Source of the DNA: JBEKYD01 sp052148435
Lineage (GTDB): Bacteria > Acidobacteriota > Terriglobia > Bryobacterales > Bryobacteraceae
Direction of reading: 5' to 3'
DNA: 64,000 bases
Assembly (NCBI GenBank): GCA_052148435.1
Contig: JBKQIF010000126.1
Location: forward strand, 5,010-69,009
Part shown: positions 42,067 to 49,789 of the stretch, piece by piece
Position numbering within the stretch: the first letter of the stretch is position 1
Layout: each line of letters opens with the position of its first letter
Program-made: the position numbers and the translations under genes
Notes under the pieces: model-generated
Seen by the model: the letters and a program-made list of their open reading frames with translations, nothing else
Told to the model about the DNA's origin: nothing
Database searches by the model: none

Positions 42067-42181
42067 GTTCTCCTTATTCCACCCGCGCCGGCCTACGCTT
42101 CTGATGTAACTAGCGCCGGAAGGCGGCTTGCCGCCCCAGCCATGATATCGAGTTTTGTGAGAGGCAGGTTTTTCCTTTCGG

Positions 42182-43465
42182 TTAAGGGATGGGTGATAGC
42201 GCCGCCCCTGTTACGCCGCGCGCGGGTAACAGCCCCATCCCCTGGTAGATCGGCCGCATGACTGCGTTGACTTTCGGCAGCTCGAGCGTGAACCATACCG
42301 AGCCCGCGACGCAGAACGCGCCGGTAACGATGACGGTGTGGGGCGCGCCTATCCGATGAGCCAGCGTGCCAGCCAGCAGGCTGCCGAGCGGCGCCGCGCC
42401 GAAAAAGGCCATCGTGTAATAGCTCATCACGCGGGCGCGCTTGTCTTCCGTCACCAGCGACTGGACGATCGTATTGCTGACGGACGCGCCCTGCATCAAG
42501 CCGAAGCCGACGCAGACCATCAGCACAAGCGACAGCCACAACGTATGCGACAGGCCAAAGAGAATCAACGCGCCTCCGAGCAGCGCCGTCGCGATCTGAA
42601 GCATGCGTGTCAGCCCGACGACCGACCTGCGGACCGCAAGGGAGAGGCCCGACATAAGCGCACCGATTCCCGAGGCTGCCGTGAGCCAGCCGAGGGTGTA
42701 CGCGCCGCGGTGCAGCACCTGGCCGGCAAAGACCGGCAGAAGCACGGCGTAGGAGTAGCCCATGAGACTGAGAAGCGCAAACAGCAGAAGGATGGTGCGG
42801 GTGGGCCGAAATGCACTGACGTAGTCCCAACCCTCGCGCATTTGACCGAGCATGCTGGCCGCGTTGCGGCGGATATTCAAGGGCTTGATGCGCATCAGCA
42901 GCAAGGATGCGATCACGGCAAAGTAGCTGACGCCATCGATCAGGAAGCACCAGCCTTCGCCGACGGCTCCGATCACCACGCCGGCAATGGCCGGCCCGAT
43001 CAGCCGCGCGCCATTTGCCATCGAGGAGTTGATGGCGATTGCGTTACTGAGGTCGTTACGGTCCTCGACCATCTGTACGAGGAAGGATTGGCGCCCAGGC
43101 ATGTCGAACGCATTGATCAAGCCCTGCAAAGCGGTGAGAGCGACGATTTCGCGGAGGGTGATGACATGCGTCAGCGTGAGCGCGGCCATGGCGAGCGACT
43201 GGACGGCAGCAGCGGCTTGTGTCCACACCAGCAGCTTGCGGCGATTGAGGCGCTCGACCCAGACGCCCGCAAATGGCCCCAGCCCAAACGAAACAATCTG
43301 CCCCGCGAAGCTTACGATGCCAAGCAGCAGCGCCGAATGGGTCAGTCGATAGACCAGCCAGCTTGTCGCCAGCCGCGTCATCCAGGTGCCGATCACCGAG
43401 ATGCTCTGACCAGCGAAGAAGAGCTTGAAGTTGCGGTGTCGCAGCGCTCGCCAGGCGTACGACAT
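42182..43465 (-). CDS. MFS transporter, EntS/MFS_3-like
   Basis: The 427-residue protein has twelve predicted helices and the family start ALRHRNFKLFFAGQSISVIG, then TWMTRLATSWLVYRLTHSAL and GPFAGVWVERLNRRKLLVW (the loop 2-3 motif A variant). This MFS_3/EntS type exports siderophores, drugs or metabolites. Two starts compete: GTG 43522, overlapping the marR stop as GTGA, and ATG 43465, with GGAGGT 3 nt upstream. The latter matches the family N-terminus. With the adjacent marR it forms a typical self-regulated efflux unit. Confidence 0.88.
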   Translation of the reverse strand: MSYAWRALRHRNFKLFFAGQSISVIGTWMTRLATSWLVYRLTHSALLLGIVSFAGQIVSFGLGPFAGVWVERLNRRKLLVWTQAAAAVQSLAMAALTLTHVITLREIVALTALQGLINAFDMPGRQSFLVQMVEDRNDLSNAIAINSSMANGARLIGPAIAGVVIGAVGEGWCFLIDGVSYFAVIASLLLMRIKPLNIRRNAASMLGQMREGWDYVSAFRPTRTILLLFALLSLMGYSYAVLLPVFAGQVLHRGAYTLGWLTAASGIGALMSGLSLAVRRSVVGLTRMLQIATALLGGALILFGLSHTLWLSLVLMVCVGFGLMQGASVSNTIVQSLVTEDKRARVMSYYTMAFFGAAPLGSLLAGTLAHRIGAPHTVIVTGAFCVAGSVWFTLELPKVNAVMRPIYQGMGLLPARGVTGAALSPIP

Positions 43466-43518
43466 CGAACCTCCAGGGAGAGAGGTCCGCCGTGTAACCG
43501 AGCTGATTGCGCGCTTGT

Positions 43519-43953
43519 TCACAATTCCGCCAGGCGTTTGATCAGCGCGGTGACGGCGGGCAGGTTTTTTTGTTCCGTTGCGTCGAGCTTTGCGATGGCC
43601 TGGGCAAGCCGCGTCCGCTTCGCGATACCGGCATCTTTGCGCACACTTGCGCCTTTCGCGGTCAGGGCGATATTCATTTGGCGGCCATCGGTCGGATGCG
43701 GTCTCCGTTCCACGATTCCCATCTCTTCAAGAACAGCGAGAGCAGCCCCCATGGACTGCGGCTTTACGCCCTCTGCACGCGCCAGGTCGGCGGTCGTCGC
43801 GGGTCCTTCGGTGTCGAGGCGTACCATGACGGCCTTCTGTGTCCACGAAAGTTCATGCGACTCCGAAGGCGCCGCCGAACGAAGCCGCCGCACCAGCAGA
43901 CCTAGTGCCAGTGCCAGTTCGGTGGCGGCGTTTTCATGGTTTTTTCTTGGCAT
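43519..43953 (-). CDS. MarR-family transcriptional regulator
   Basis: The 144-residue protein has the MarR winged helix: HELSWTQKAVMVRLDTEGPA near residue 38, TTADLARAEGVKPQSMGAAL (recognition helix) and the wing VERRPHPTDGRQMNIALT with the DxRxxxxxLT motif. ATG 43953 (MPRKNHENAATEL) was chosen; the longer frame is a run-through of the operator region. It probably represses itself and the adjacent MFS gene until a ligand binds. It lies next to a palindromic and directly repeated operator. Confidence 0.92.
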   Translation of the reverse strand: MPRKNHENAATELALALGLLVRRLRSAAPSESHELSWTQKAVMVRLDTEGPATTADLARAEGVKPQSMGAALAVLEEMGIVERRPHPTDGRQMNIALTAKGASVRKDAGIAKRTRLAQAIAKLDATEQKNLPAVTALIKRLAEL

Positions 43954-43968
43954 CGCGATAATAGAATA

Positions 43969-44008
43969 CAAGATAAACAGGCAAGATGGCAAGGTAAACT
44001 TGCAAGTT
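43969..44008 (-). promoter_or_regulatory. MarR operator and promoter region
   Basis: AACTTGCAAGTT (43997-44008) is a perfect 12-bp palindrome. CAAGATAAAC (43969-43978) and CAAGGTAAAC (43990-43999) are direct repeats 21 bp apart, i.e. two helical turns. The array lies 16-55 bp upstream of marR, where autorepression sites of this family sit. Assignment is by position. Confidence 0.6.
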
Positions 44009-44200
44009 AAGCTTGGTAATCGACTGGGACTTTCCGGGACCGTGGCTCGCAAGCCATCGCACGCGAAGCGTCTGCCGAAAGGCTTAGTTCAAGACCCGAT
44101 ATCGGAATGTCTGTCGGCGGCCGGGCAGTTTCCGAGTGGCGTGATACGACCGCGATCCGGGAAAACACGAGTTGCGGTGCGAGGGTGGTACTGTTTCTGT

Positions 44201-44941
44201 ATGAAAACAGCGTTGTACGGGCGGATCGTCTTCGGCGCGTCGGCGGTGCTGTTCGGCGTCATCGCACTGATGTGGTACGACTCTGACACCTGGCAAACCC
44301 TGCGTCAGATCTGGAGCCTACCTTTTGGAACCATCATCGGCGGGTGTCTCATGATCGTTCAAATTGCCGGTGGGATTGGGATGCAGTACCCAAAGACCGC
44401 GCGCTTGGCGTCGATCGTTCTCGGCGTCGTCTATTTGCTTTTCTCCCTGGCCTGCATCCCTGGCATCATTGCCGCACCGACCATCTATGTGCATTACGGG
44501 AGCTTCTTCGAACAGTTTTCATCACTCTGTGGTGCGATTGCCCTGTACGCTGCAACTGAGGCAAATGCAGCACGAGCGGTAGCGTTCGGCCGAGTGGCAC
44601 GCCTTGGACTCGGACTCTGCGCGATTTCATTTACGCTGAGTCAGATACTCTATCTTCCTATGACAGCTGGCTTGGTTCCAAAGTGGATTCCGCCAAATCA
44701 GACTTTTTGGGCGATACTCACGACGATCGCATTTGCACTCGCGGCGATTTCCATTCTCATCAATCGCCAAGCACGGCTTGCGATTCGCCTCATGACTCTC
44801 ATGCTGGCACTCTTTGGTTTGTTGGTTTGGATTCCGCGCCTGATCGCTCACCCAGAAGCCCATCTGAACTGGTCCGAATTCGGCTTGACTTTCCTCATTA
44901 CAGGGGCCGTCTGGATGGTGGCTGATTTGAGGTCTTTCTGA
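44201..44941 (+). CDS. Integral membrane protein of unknown function
   Basis: The 246-residue protein has about eight hydrophobic segments, among them IVFGASAVLFGVIALMWY, TIIGGCLMIVQIAGGIGM, LASIVLGVVYLLFSLACIPG and LMTLMLALFGLLVWIPRLIA. It has few charged residues and no signal peptide. It resembles uncharacterised DoxX-like membrane proteins, but I am not certain of the family. It starts at ATG 44201, 248 bp from the divergent marR. Its GC content is visibly lower than its neighbours, which may mean transfer. Confidence 0.68.
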   Translation: MKTALYGRIVFGASAVLFGVIALMWYDSDTWQTLRQIWSLPFGTIIGGCLMIVQIAGGIGMQYPKTARLASIVLGVVYLLFSLACIPGIIAAPTIYVHYGSFFEQFSSLCGAIALYAATEANAARAVAFGRVARLGLGLCAISFTLSQILYLPMTAGLVPKWIPPNQTFWAILTTIAFALAAISILINRQARLAIRLMTLMLALFGLLVWIPRLIAHPEAHLNWSEFGLTFLITGAVWMVADLRSF

Positions 44942-45598
44942 TTCAGGCGGTGTTTTCGCGCCGCTTAATCGTGCAACCGCCAGCGTTGTTTCCGGTTCGC
45001 TTCGTGTGTGGCCGGCCACTCGGAAAGTGCGGCCGGCGCGGCCATCAGGCACCGGGAACAGCCTTTTGAGGGCACGTTATCCCCTAATATCGGTTCTAGC
45101 TAGTGTAGGCTCAGAAGTTCCGCCATGGTGCGTTCGCCGGCCCGGCTCAGGCAGGTACGGCGTGCGCGACGTTCTCCCCTTGGCCCTATGCAGGTGCGCG
45201 TGCTTCGGCGGGGCCGAGCTGGGGCGGAAATACCGCCAGCAGGCCAATGGCTGGCAGGGATGGCACCCGCGATAGACGAAGTCGATGCTGGTGAGATCGG
45301 CCAGTGCACCCGGCCTTTGGCCGCCGTTGACCGATTGATCGTCCGCTCGCCGCAAAACGGGCACAGCCGAGGGCGCAATTCCGGCGGGATCACGGTCACC
45401 GGCGGCCGGTCTGTTCTCAATCCCTGGCAGTACGATAAAGAGAACCACGGCTGGCGTGACGGTTGCCGCAGGCCGTCCGCTGGCGGCGGGGAGAGCCGGG
45501 ACATTATTGGAAGGGGCGGCGGTGGCCGTGGTGCCGATCCATAGCGGCGCGGCGCGGGAGAAGGTTGAAGCGCTGGCGCGGTTCGCAAAGGAGCCAAG
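44942..45598. other. Gene-free gap with a possible transposase remnant
   Basis: No intact gene lies in these 657 nt. On the minus strand near 45370-45420, one frame reads VTVIPPELRPRLCPFCGERT and an adjacent frame SIDFVYRGCHPCQPLACWRY. Together they could be the Cys-rich N-terminal zinc finger of a transposase-type protein with a frameshift; this is weak. TATCCCCTAATATCGG at 45078-45093 recurs at 52202-52217. Confidence 0.35.
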
Positions 45599-46855
45599 AT
45601 GAGCGTGACGCGAAGGAATGTTTTTCAGGCGGGATTGGGAATGGCTGCCGCGGCGGTGCTGCCTGCTCCCTTACTTGCAGCCATCGACAACAGCGAACCG
45701 ATGAAGGTCACGCAGATTGAGGCCATCACCTTCCGGGAGGATCTGCATATCGGAGGTGGGTCGGGCAGCCAGAACGACGGCGCGGAGTTCATGTGGGTTC
45801 GGCTTCACACCGATCGAGGGATCGTGGGAACGGGCGAGACCTATCCGTTTTCGCACAGCCAGGTGGGGGTGCTGAAGGATCACGCCAGGCAGATTATGGG
45901 GCGCGACCCGCGCGATGTGGATGGCTTGTGGCGCTCCTTTTACAAGGACCAGGCGATGCGCAACTCAGGCGGTGCGGAGATGCGGATTCTCAGCGCGATC
46001 AACATGGCGCAGCTCGATATTCTGGGCCAGGCATGCGGATTGCCGCTGTATCGGTTGCTGGGCGGAAAGACCCGGCCGCGCGTGCGAGTCTACAACACGA
46101 CGACCGATTATTGGGCCATCAACGATATGAAGATGGGACCGGACACGATGAAAATCGTCCGGTTTCTGCTGGACCGCGGTATCACGGGTATCAAGATCTA
46201 TCCGTTTCGCGGCCAGGACAACTACCTGACGAACCAGGCGCTCGAAGCGGGACTGAAGTGGATCCGCGAGATTCGCGACAGCGTCGGGAACCAGATCGAC
46301 ATCGCCGTGGATTGCTGGGGCGACTTCGATTTCGACAGCGCTTTACGGTTGGCGAAGGCCATCGAGCCGTACAACATCCTGTATCTGGAGGACGCCATGC
46401 TGATGCAAAGCCCCGAGACGTACGCCCGGCTGGCTGCCGCGACGAGCGTGCCGATCAACATGAGCGAGACGCTAGCAACACGCTACGAGTTCCGCGACTT
46501 CTTCGAGAAGAAGGCCTGCTCCGTGGTGATGTTCGATATCACATGGTGCGGAGGCCCATCGGAAGCGCGGAAGATTGCGGAGATGGCGGAGACTTATTTT
46601 CTGCCGATTTCGCCGCACACGTGCGGCGGCCCGCTGCTGTATTTCTGCTCGGCGCATCTTTGCACCGCGGCACCGAATTTCCTGATTATGGAAAGCAATT
46701 ACTGGAAGTGGGCGCACCAGTACCCGTACTTCATCAATAACGTGCCGGCGCCGGAGCAGGGGTACGTAAAGGCGCCGGAACTGCCGGGGATCGGAGCGGA
46801 GATCAGGCCGGAGATCTTCCGCGACGGGGTGGCGGTGGTGGAGAAAATCGCATAA
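45599..46855 (+). CDS. Tat-exported enolase-superfamily (mandelate racemase-like) enzyme
   Basis: The 418-residue protein begins with a twin-arginine-like signal (MSVTRRNVFQAGLGMAAAAV). The capping domain (about 40-160) is followed by the barrel, with metal ligands in DIAVDCWGDFDFD (Asp), ILYLEDAML (Glu) and INMSETLATR (Glu), and a catalytic His in ISPHTCGGPL. Lys in GIKIYPF lies at the end of the second strand. The layout suits sugar-acid dehydratases such as mannonate/galactonate types; the substrate is not certain. Family enzymes are usually cytoplasmic, so the signal is notable. Confidence 0.85.
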   Translation: MSVTRRNVFQAGLGMAAAAVLPAPLLAAIDNSEPMKVTQIEAITFREDLHIGGGSGSQNDGAEFMWVRLHTDRGIVGTGETYPFSHSQVGVLKDHARQIMGRDPRDVDGLWRSFYKDQAMRNSGGAEMRILSAINMAQLDILGQACGLPLYRLLGGKTRPRVRVYNTTTDYWAINDMKMGPDTMKIVRFLLDRGITGIKIYPFRGQDNYLTNQALEAGLKWIREIRDSVGNQIDIAVDCWGDFDFDSALRLAKAIEPYNILYLEDAMLMQSPETYARLAAATSVPINMSETLATRYEFRDFFEKKACSVVMFDITWCGGPSEARKIAEMAETYFLPISPHTCGGPLLYFCSAHLCTAAPNFLIMESNYWKWAHQYPYFINNVPAPEQGYVKAPELPGIGAEIRPEIFRDGVAVVEKIA

Positions 46856-47180
46856 TGGCTTCGCTGCTGGCGTTGGCTGTGGCGGCTTCCATTTTTGGTT
46901 TCTAAGGAGGGCGCGCGGCTGGTGTATTGCGGCGACGCTACCGCGGAAAATGGACCGCGGGGATCCACAGCGGTCCGCCTTTCCACGGTTTGCCCGGCAG
47001 CCGCTGGGCCGAAGGCGGAACCAACGTACACGCAGTGCCCCGGCTGGAGTTGCAGGACGGGGGCGCTTCAAGCGGGCGGCGGGCTATGAAAGAGCAGGAG
47101 TGACTGGTTTGAAGCGCGGAAGCCAAAACGGATTATTCCGGGTGAGCGGTTAGTCGCACCATCGAGTACCATTAGTTGTG
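46856..47180. other. Gap with a protein-like remnant
   Basis: No intact gene. On the plus strand, a frame starting near 46945 reads GKWTAGIHSGPPFHGLPGSR, then WAEGGTNVHAVPRLELQDGG, to a TGA near 47101. This has good protein character and follows an out-of-frame VYCGDAT. It may be the end of a decayed gene. I do not recognise it. Confidence 0.35.
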
Positions 47181-47591
47181 ATGAGGACCTTATTGTTGGT
47201 TGTCTTGATGGGCGCCCTGGCTGGGGGCGTCTATGCCGCCGGCGTTGCGGGAAAATGGACGGCTCAGCTTCCCCGAATGGCATGGGAGCCGGATCAGACC
47301 CCCGTCCAGAACACCTTTGTCTTTAAAGTGGAAGGCAAGAAGCTCACCGGTTCGGTGAATCTGGGGCTGGGCGGTGAGCTGGAGATCCGGGATGGAGAAG
47401 TCAACGGGAATGAAATCTCCTTCATGGTCGCCGTTACACTGAGCGAAGGCGGCGACACCGGCCACGCCTACTCCTTCGATGTCCACTTTAAGGGCAAGGT
47501 TGCAGGGGATGCCATCGAGTTCGCCCGCACGATGGACGCCGACGATTATGGAACTCCGCCCACCAAGTTCACGGCCAAGCGAGTGAAATGA
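47181..47591 (+). CDS. Small exported protein of unknown function
   Basis: The 136-residue protein has a signal peptide (MRTLLLVVLMGALAGGVYA). The mature part begins AGVAGKWTAQLPRMAW and is rich in beta strands: TFVFKVEGKKLTGSVNLGLG, ELEIRDGEVNGNEISFMVAV and KGKVAGDAIEFAR, ending FTAKRVK. This pattern recurs in small lipocalin-like or tagged exported proteins of Solibacter-type genomes. ATG 47181 follows a GTG at 47178 and was preferred. The next reading frame begins inside its stop (ATGA), so it is probably coupled to the cytochrome. Confidence 0.68.
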   Translation: MRTLLLVVLMGALAGGVYAAGVAGKWTAQLPRMAWEPDQTPVQNTFVFKVEGKKLTGSVNLGLGGELEIRDGEVNGNEISFMVAVTLSEGGDTGHAYSFDVHFKGKVAGDAIEFARTMDADDYGTPPTKFTAKRVK

Positions 47592-47638
47592 ACCTCAGGC
47601 ACGCGATAAGAGGCGGCCCTCCGCGGAACTGGATTGAA

Positions 47639-48490
47639 ATGCGCACCATCCCACTATCGTTGATTCTCCTGCTGTCCGGCGCCGCCGGAGCCGCCGACAA
47701 GGACACCTGTTTTGAGTGCCATAGCGTCATGGAAGGCATGAGCGAGGTCTTTAAGGATGACGTTCACTACCACAACCAGCTCAGTTGCGCCGACTGCCAC
47801 GGCGGCGATTCCAAAGAGGAAGACCAGAATCTCTCGATGAATGCCAGCCGCGGCTTCAAGGTTCGCGTCAAGCGGTCCGAAGTGCCCGAGTACTGCGGCC
47901 GCTGCCACAGTGACGCGGCCTTCATGCACAAGCGCAATCCCAAGGAGCGCGTCGATCAAGTAGCCCTCTACCGGACCAGCGTGCATTCGACGCGACTGAT
48001 GGAGGGAAGCCCGCATGCGCCTGAATGCGTGGATTGCCACGGGATTCACACCATCCGCGCGGTGAGCGATCCGCTCTCGCCGGCCAACCCCGCGCATGTG
48101 GTGGAGATGTGCGCCAAGTGTCACGCGGCGGCGGCCGAGGCGTTCAAGGCGAGTCCGCACTTCAAGCTTTTCACCGCCGAGGGGATGTCCGGCTGCACCG
48201 CCTGCCATGCCGGCCATGCCACCCAGACCGCCGGCGCCGCGATGCTCGCCGGACCCAAAGCGGTTTGCTCGAAATGCCACGCAGCCGGCTCCGCGCAGGT
48301 CCGCACGGCCGCCGAAATGGCCCGGTTGCTATCCAGCCTGGAGACCGCCGCCAGGAAGGCGGGCGGCGCGGAGGCCGCGCAGACGGCCGTCGGCGAGAAC
48401 CTGGCAAAAGCCCGTGTGGCCGTACACGGCGTTAGCGTGGACGCCGTGAAGGTTCCCGTGGATGCGGGGATGGCGGCCGCCAAGTGGTAA
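47639..48490 (+). CDS. Exported seven-heme c-type cytochrome
   Basis: The 283-residue protein has a signal peptide (MRTIPLSLILLLSGAAGAAD) and seven CxxCH heme sites: CFECH, CADCH, CGRCH, CVDCH, CAKCH, CTACH and CSKCH, spread over residues 24-215. Extra histidines (HYHN, SVHS, HFK) could be distal ligands. A heme-free Ala-rich helix of about 70 residues forms the C-terminus. It likely transfers electrons in the periplasm, as NrfH/doubled-CxxCH proteins do. An upstream ATG at 47588 (ATGA coupling with the previous gene) would add 17 residues before the signal. Confidence 0.88.
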   Translation: MRTIPLSLILLLSGAAGAADKDTCFECHSVMEGMSEVFKDDVHYHNQLSCADCHGGDSKEEDQNLSMNASRGFKVRVKRSEVPEYCGRCHSDAAFMHKRNPKERVDQVALYRTSVHSTRLMEGSPHAPECVDCHGIHTIRAVSDPLSPANPAHVVEMCAKCHAAAAEAFKASPHFKLFTAEGMSGCTACHAGHATQTAGAAMLAGPKAVCSKCHAAGSAQVRTAAEMARLLSSLETAARKAGGAEAAQTAVGENLAKARVAVHGVSVDAVKVPVDAGMAAAKW

Positions 48491-48557
48491 GGATCGACCC
48501 GGCCCGCGCAATTGAGGCCGGGTGGTGGTGTTTTTGCAGACAATTCTGGAGGTAGAG

Positions 48558-49424
48558 ATGCACCATACGAACCGACGTGAGTTCTTGCAGCAGAGCCTGG
48601 CCCTGGGCGCCGCGGCGGCTTTCCCCGTGGCGGCCTGGCCGGCCGCTCCGCTCCACGCCAACGACGTCATCGAACTGGGTCCCGCCAAGGTGAAGGTGTC
48701 ACGCCTAGCCATGGGAACGGGCACCTTCGGTGGCGGCCGCAGTTCCAACCAGATGCGCAAGCTGGGCGCCGACGGCGTCGCGGACCTGTGGTGGGACGGC
48801 TTCGACAACGGCCTGTTCTTCTGGGACACCGCCGATGGCTATGGCAGCCACGACGCCATCAAGGCAGCACTGAAGAAGATTCCGCGTGAGAAAGTCGCCA
48901 TCCTGACCAAGACGGCGGCCCGGACGGCCGACGCCATGAAGGCCGATCTCGATCGTTTCCGCCAGGAGATGGGGACCGACTACATCGACATCGTTCTGCT
49001 GCATTCGCGCATGAGCGCCAAGTGGGACGAGTTGGATAAGGGTCCCATGGATGTGCTCTCCGAGGCCAAGGAGAAGAAGATCGTGCGCACGATGGGAATC
49101 AGTTGCCATTCGCGGGGCGCCATGGAAGCGGCCATCAAGAGTCCCTGGCTGGAAGTCTGCCTGGCGCGCATCAATCCCATCAGCACGCGGATGGATGTTT
49201 CCACCCCGGAGATGTTGCAATTGCTGGCGCGGCTGCGGGGCGCCGGCAAGGGCATTATCGGGATGAAGATTCTGGCCGAGGGCCAGATGAAGGATCGCGT
49301 AGATGAAGCGTTGCGCTTCACCCTCACGCAGGGCGCGGTGGACGCCTTCACCATCGGGATGGAGAGCCGCGCCGAGTTGAAGGATATCCGGGAGCGCATC
49401 CCCAAGTTGTCCCAGCCGGCGTAG
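48558..49424 (+). CDS. Tat-exported aldo/keto reductase
   Basis: The 288-residue protein has a twin-arginine signal (TNRREFLQQSLALGAAAAFP) and an aldo/keto reductase barrel: VSRLAMGTGTFGGGRSSNQM near residue 48, FFWDTADGYGSHDAIKAALK with the catalytic Asp and Tyr, the LLHS histidine near residue 150, MGISCHSRGAMEAA and TIGMESRAELKDI at the end. A clear GGAGG lies 5 nt upstream of the ATG. It follows the cytochrome by 67 nt on the same strand, so an exported redox unit is possible. Confidence 0.87.
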   Translation: MHHTNRREFLQQSLALGAAAAFPVAAWPAAPLHANDVIELGPAKVKVSRLAMGTGTFGGGRSSNQMRKLGADGVADLWWDGFDNGLFFWDTADGYGSHDAIKAALKKIPREKVAILTKTAARTADAMKADLDRFRQEMGTDYIDIVLLHSRMSAKWDELDKGPMDVLSEAKEKKIVRTMGISCHSRGAMEAAIKSPWLEVCLARINPISTRMDVSTPEMLQLLARLRGAGKGIIGMKILAEGQMKDRVDEALRFTLTQGAVDAFTIGMESRAELKDIRERIPKLSQPA

Positions 49425-49789
49425 CGGGAGATCTACTCTTTCCAGAACAGTTCGGCATCGGGGCGGCGAAGGTACCATCGCCGCCCGCGCTGGTAAACGA
49501 CAACGCGGGATCTATCTCAGCGACTGCCGAGGCGGCACCATTTCGACGTAACAGGGCTTAACGCTTCCGCGCGGCCGAGCGTCCGTGTAGCCTACTACCT
49601 GACGCACATCGCCCGTTTTCACGGAACGGATGTCACGGCAGTGATTCGGTGCTGGGCTGCCACACTTCCCAGACCCCGGACTTCCTGGGCGGTTGGTGTG
49701 GATGGAAGGGGGTTTCGCGACAGGTATTGGCACACTCGTACCCCACCGTTTTCGGAAGTCGCGCAATTCCAGGCCCGAGAAGGCTCCCG
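49425..49789. other. Gap with a short orphan C-terminus
   Basis: There is no intact gene. A minus-strand frame at about 49515-49640 reads DIRSVKTGDVRQVVGYTDAR, then PRGSVKPCYVEMVPPRQSLR and stop. It looks like the C-terminus of a lost gene, which I could not name. Confidence 0.35.

Noticed and set aside
42338..44200. Long plus-strand frame running into the membrane protein at 44201
   Set aside because: The first 620 codons are antisense to the MFS and marR genes and read as Arg/His/Gln-rich shadow. Only the part from ATG 44201 is a real protein.
45100..45597. A 165-codon minus-strand frame as a real zinc-finger protein
   Set aside because: Only about 20 residues (CPFCGERT region) look protein-like and the frame switches right after. 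It is treated as a possible transposase remnant only.
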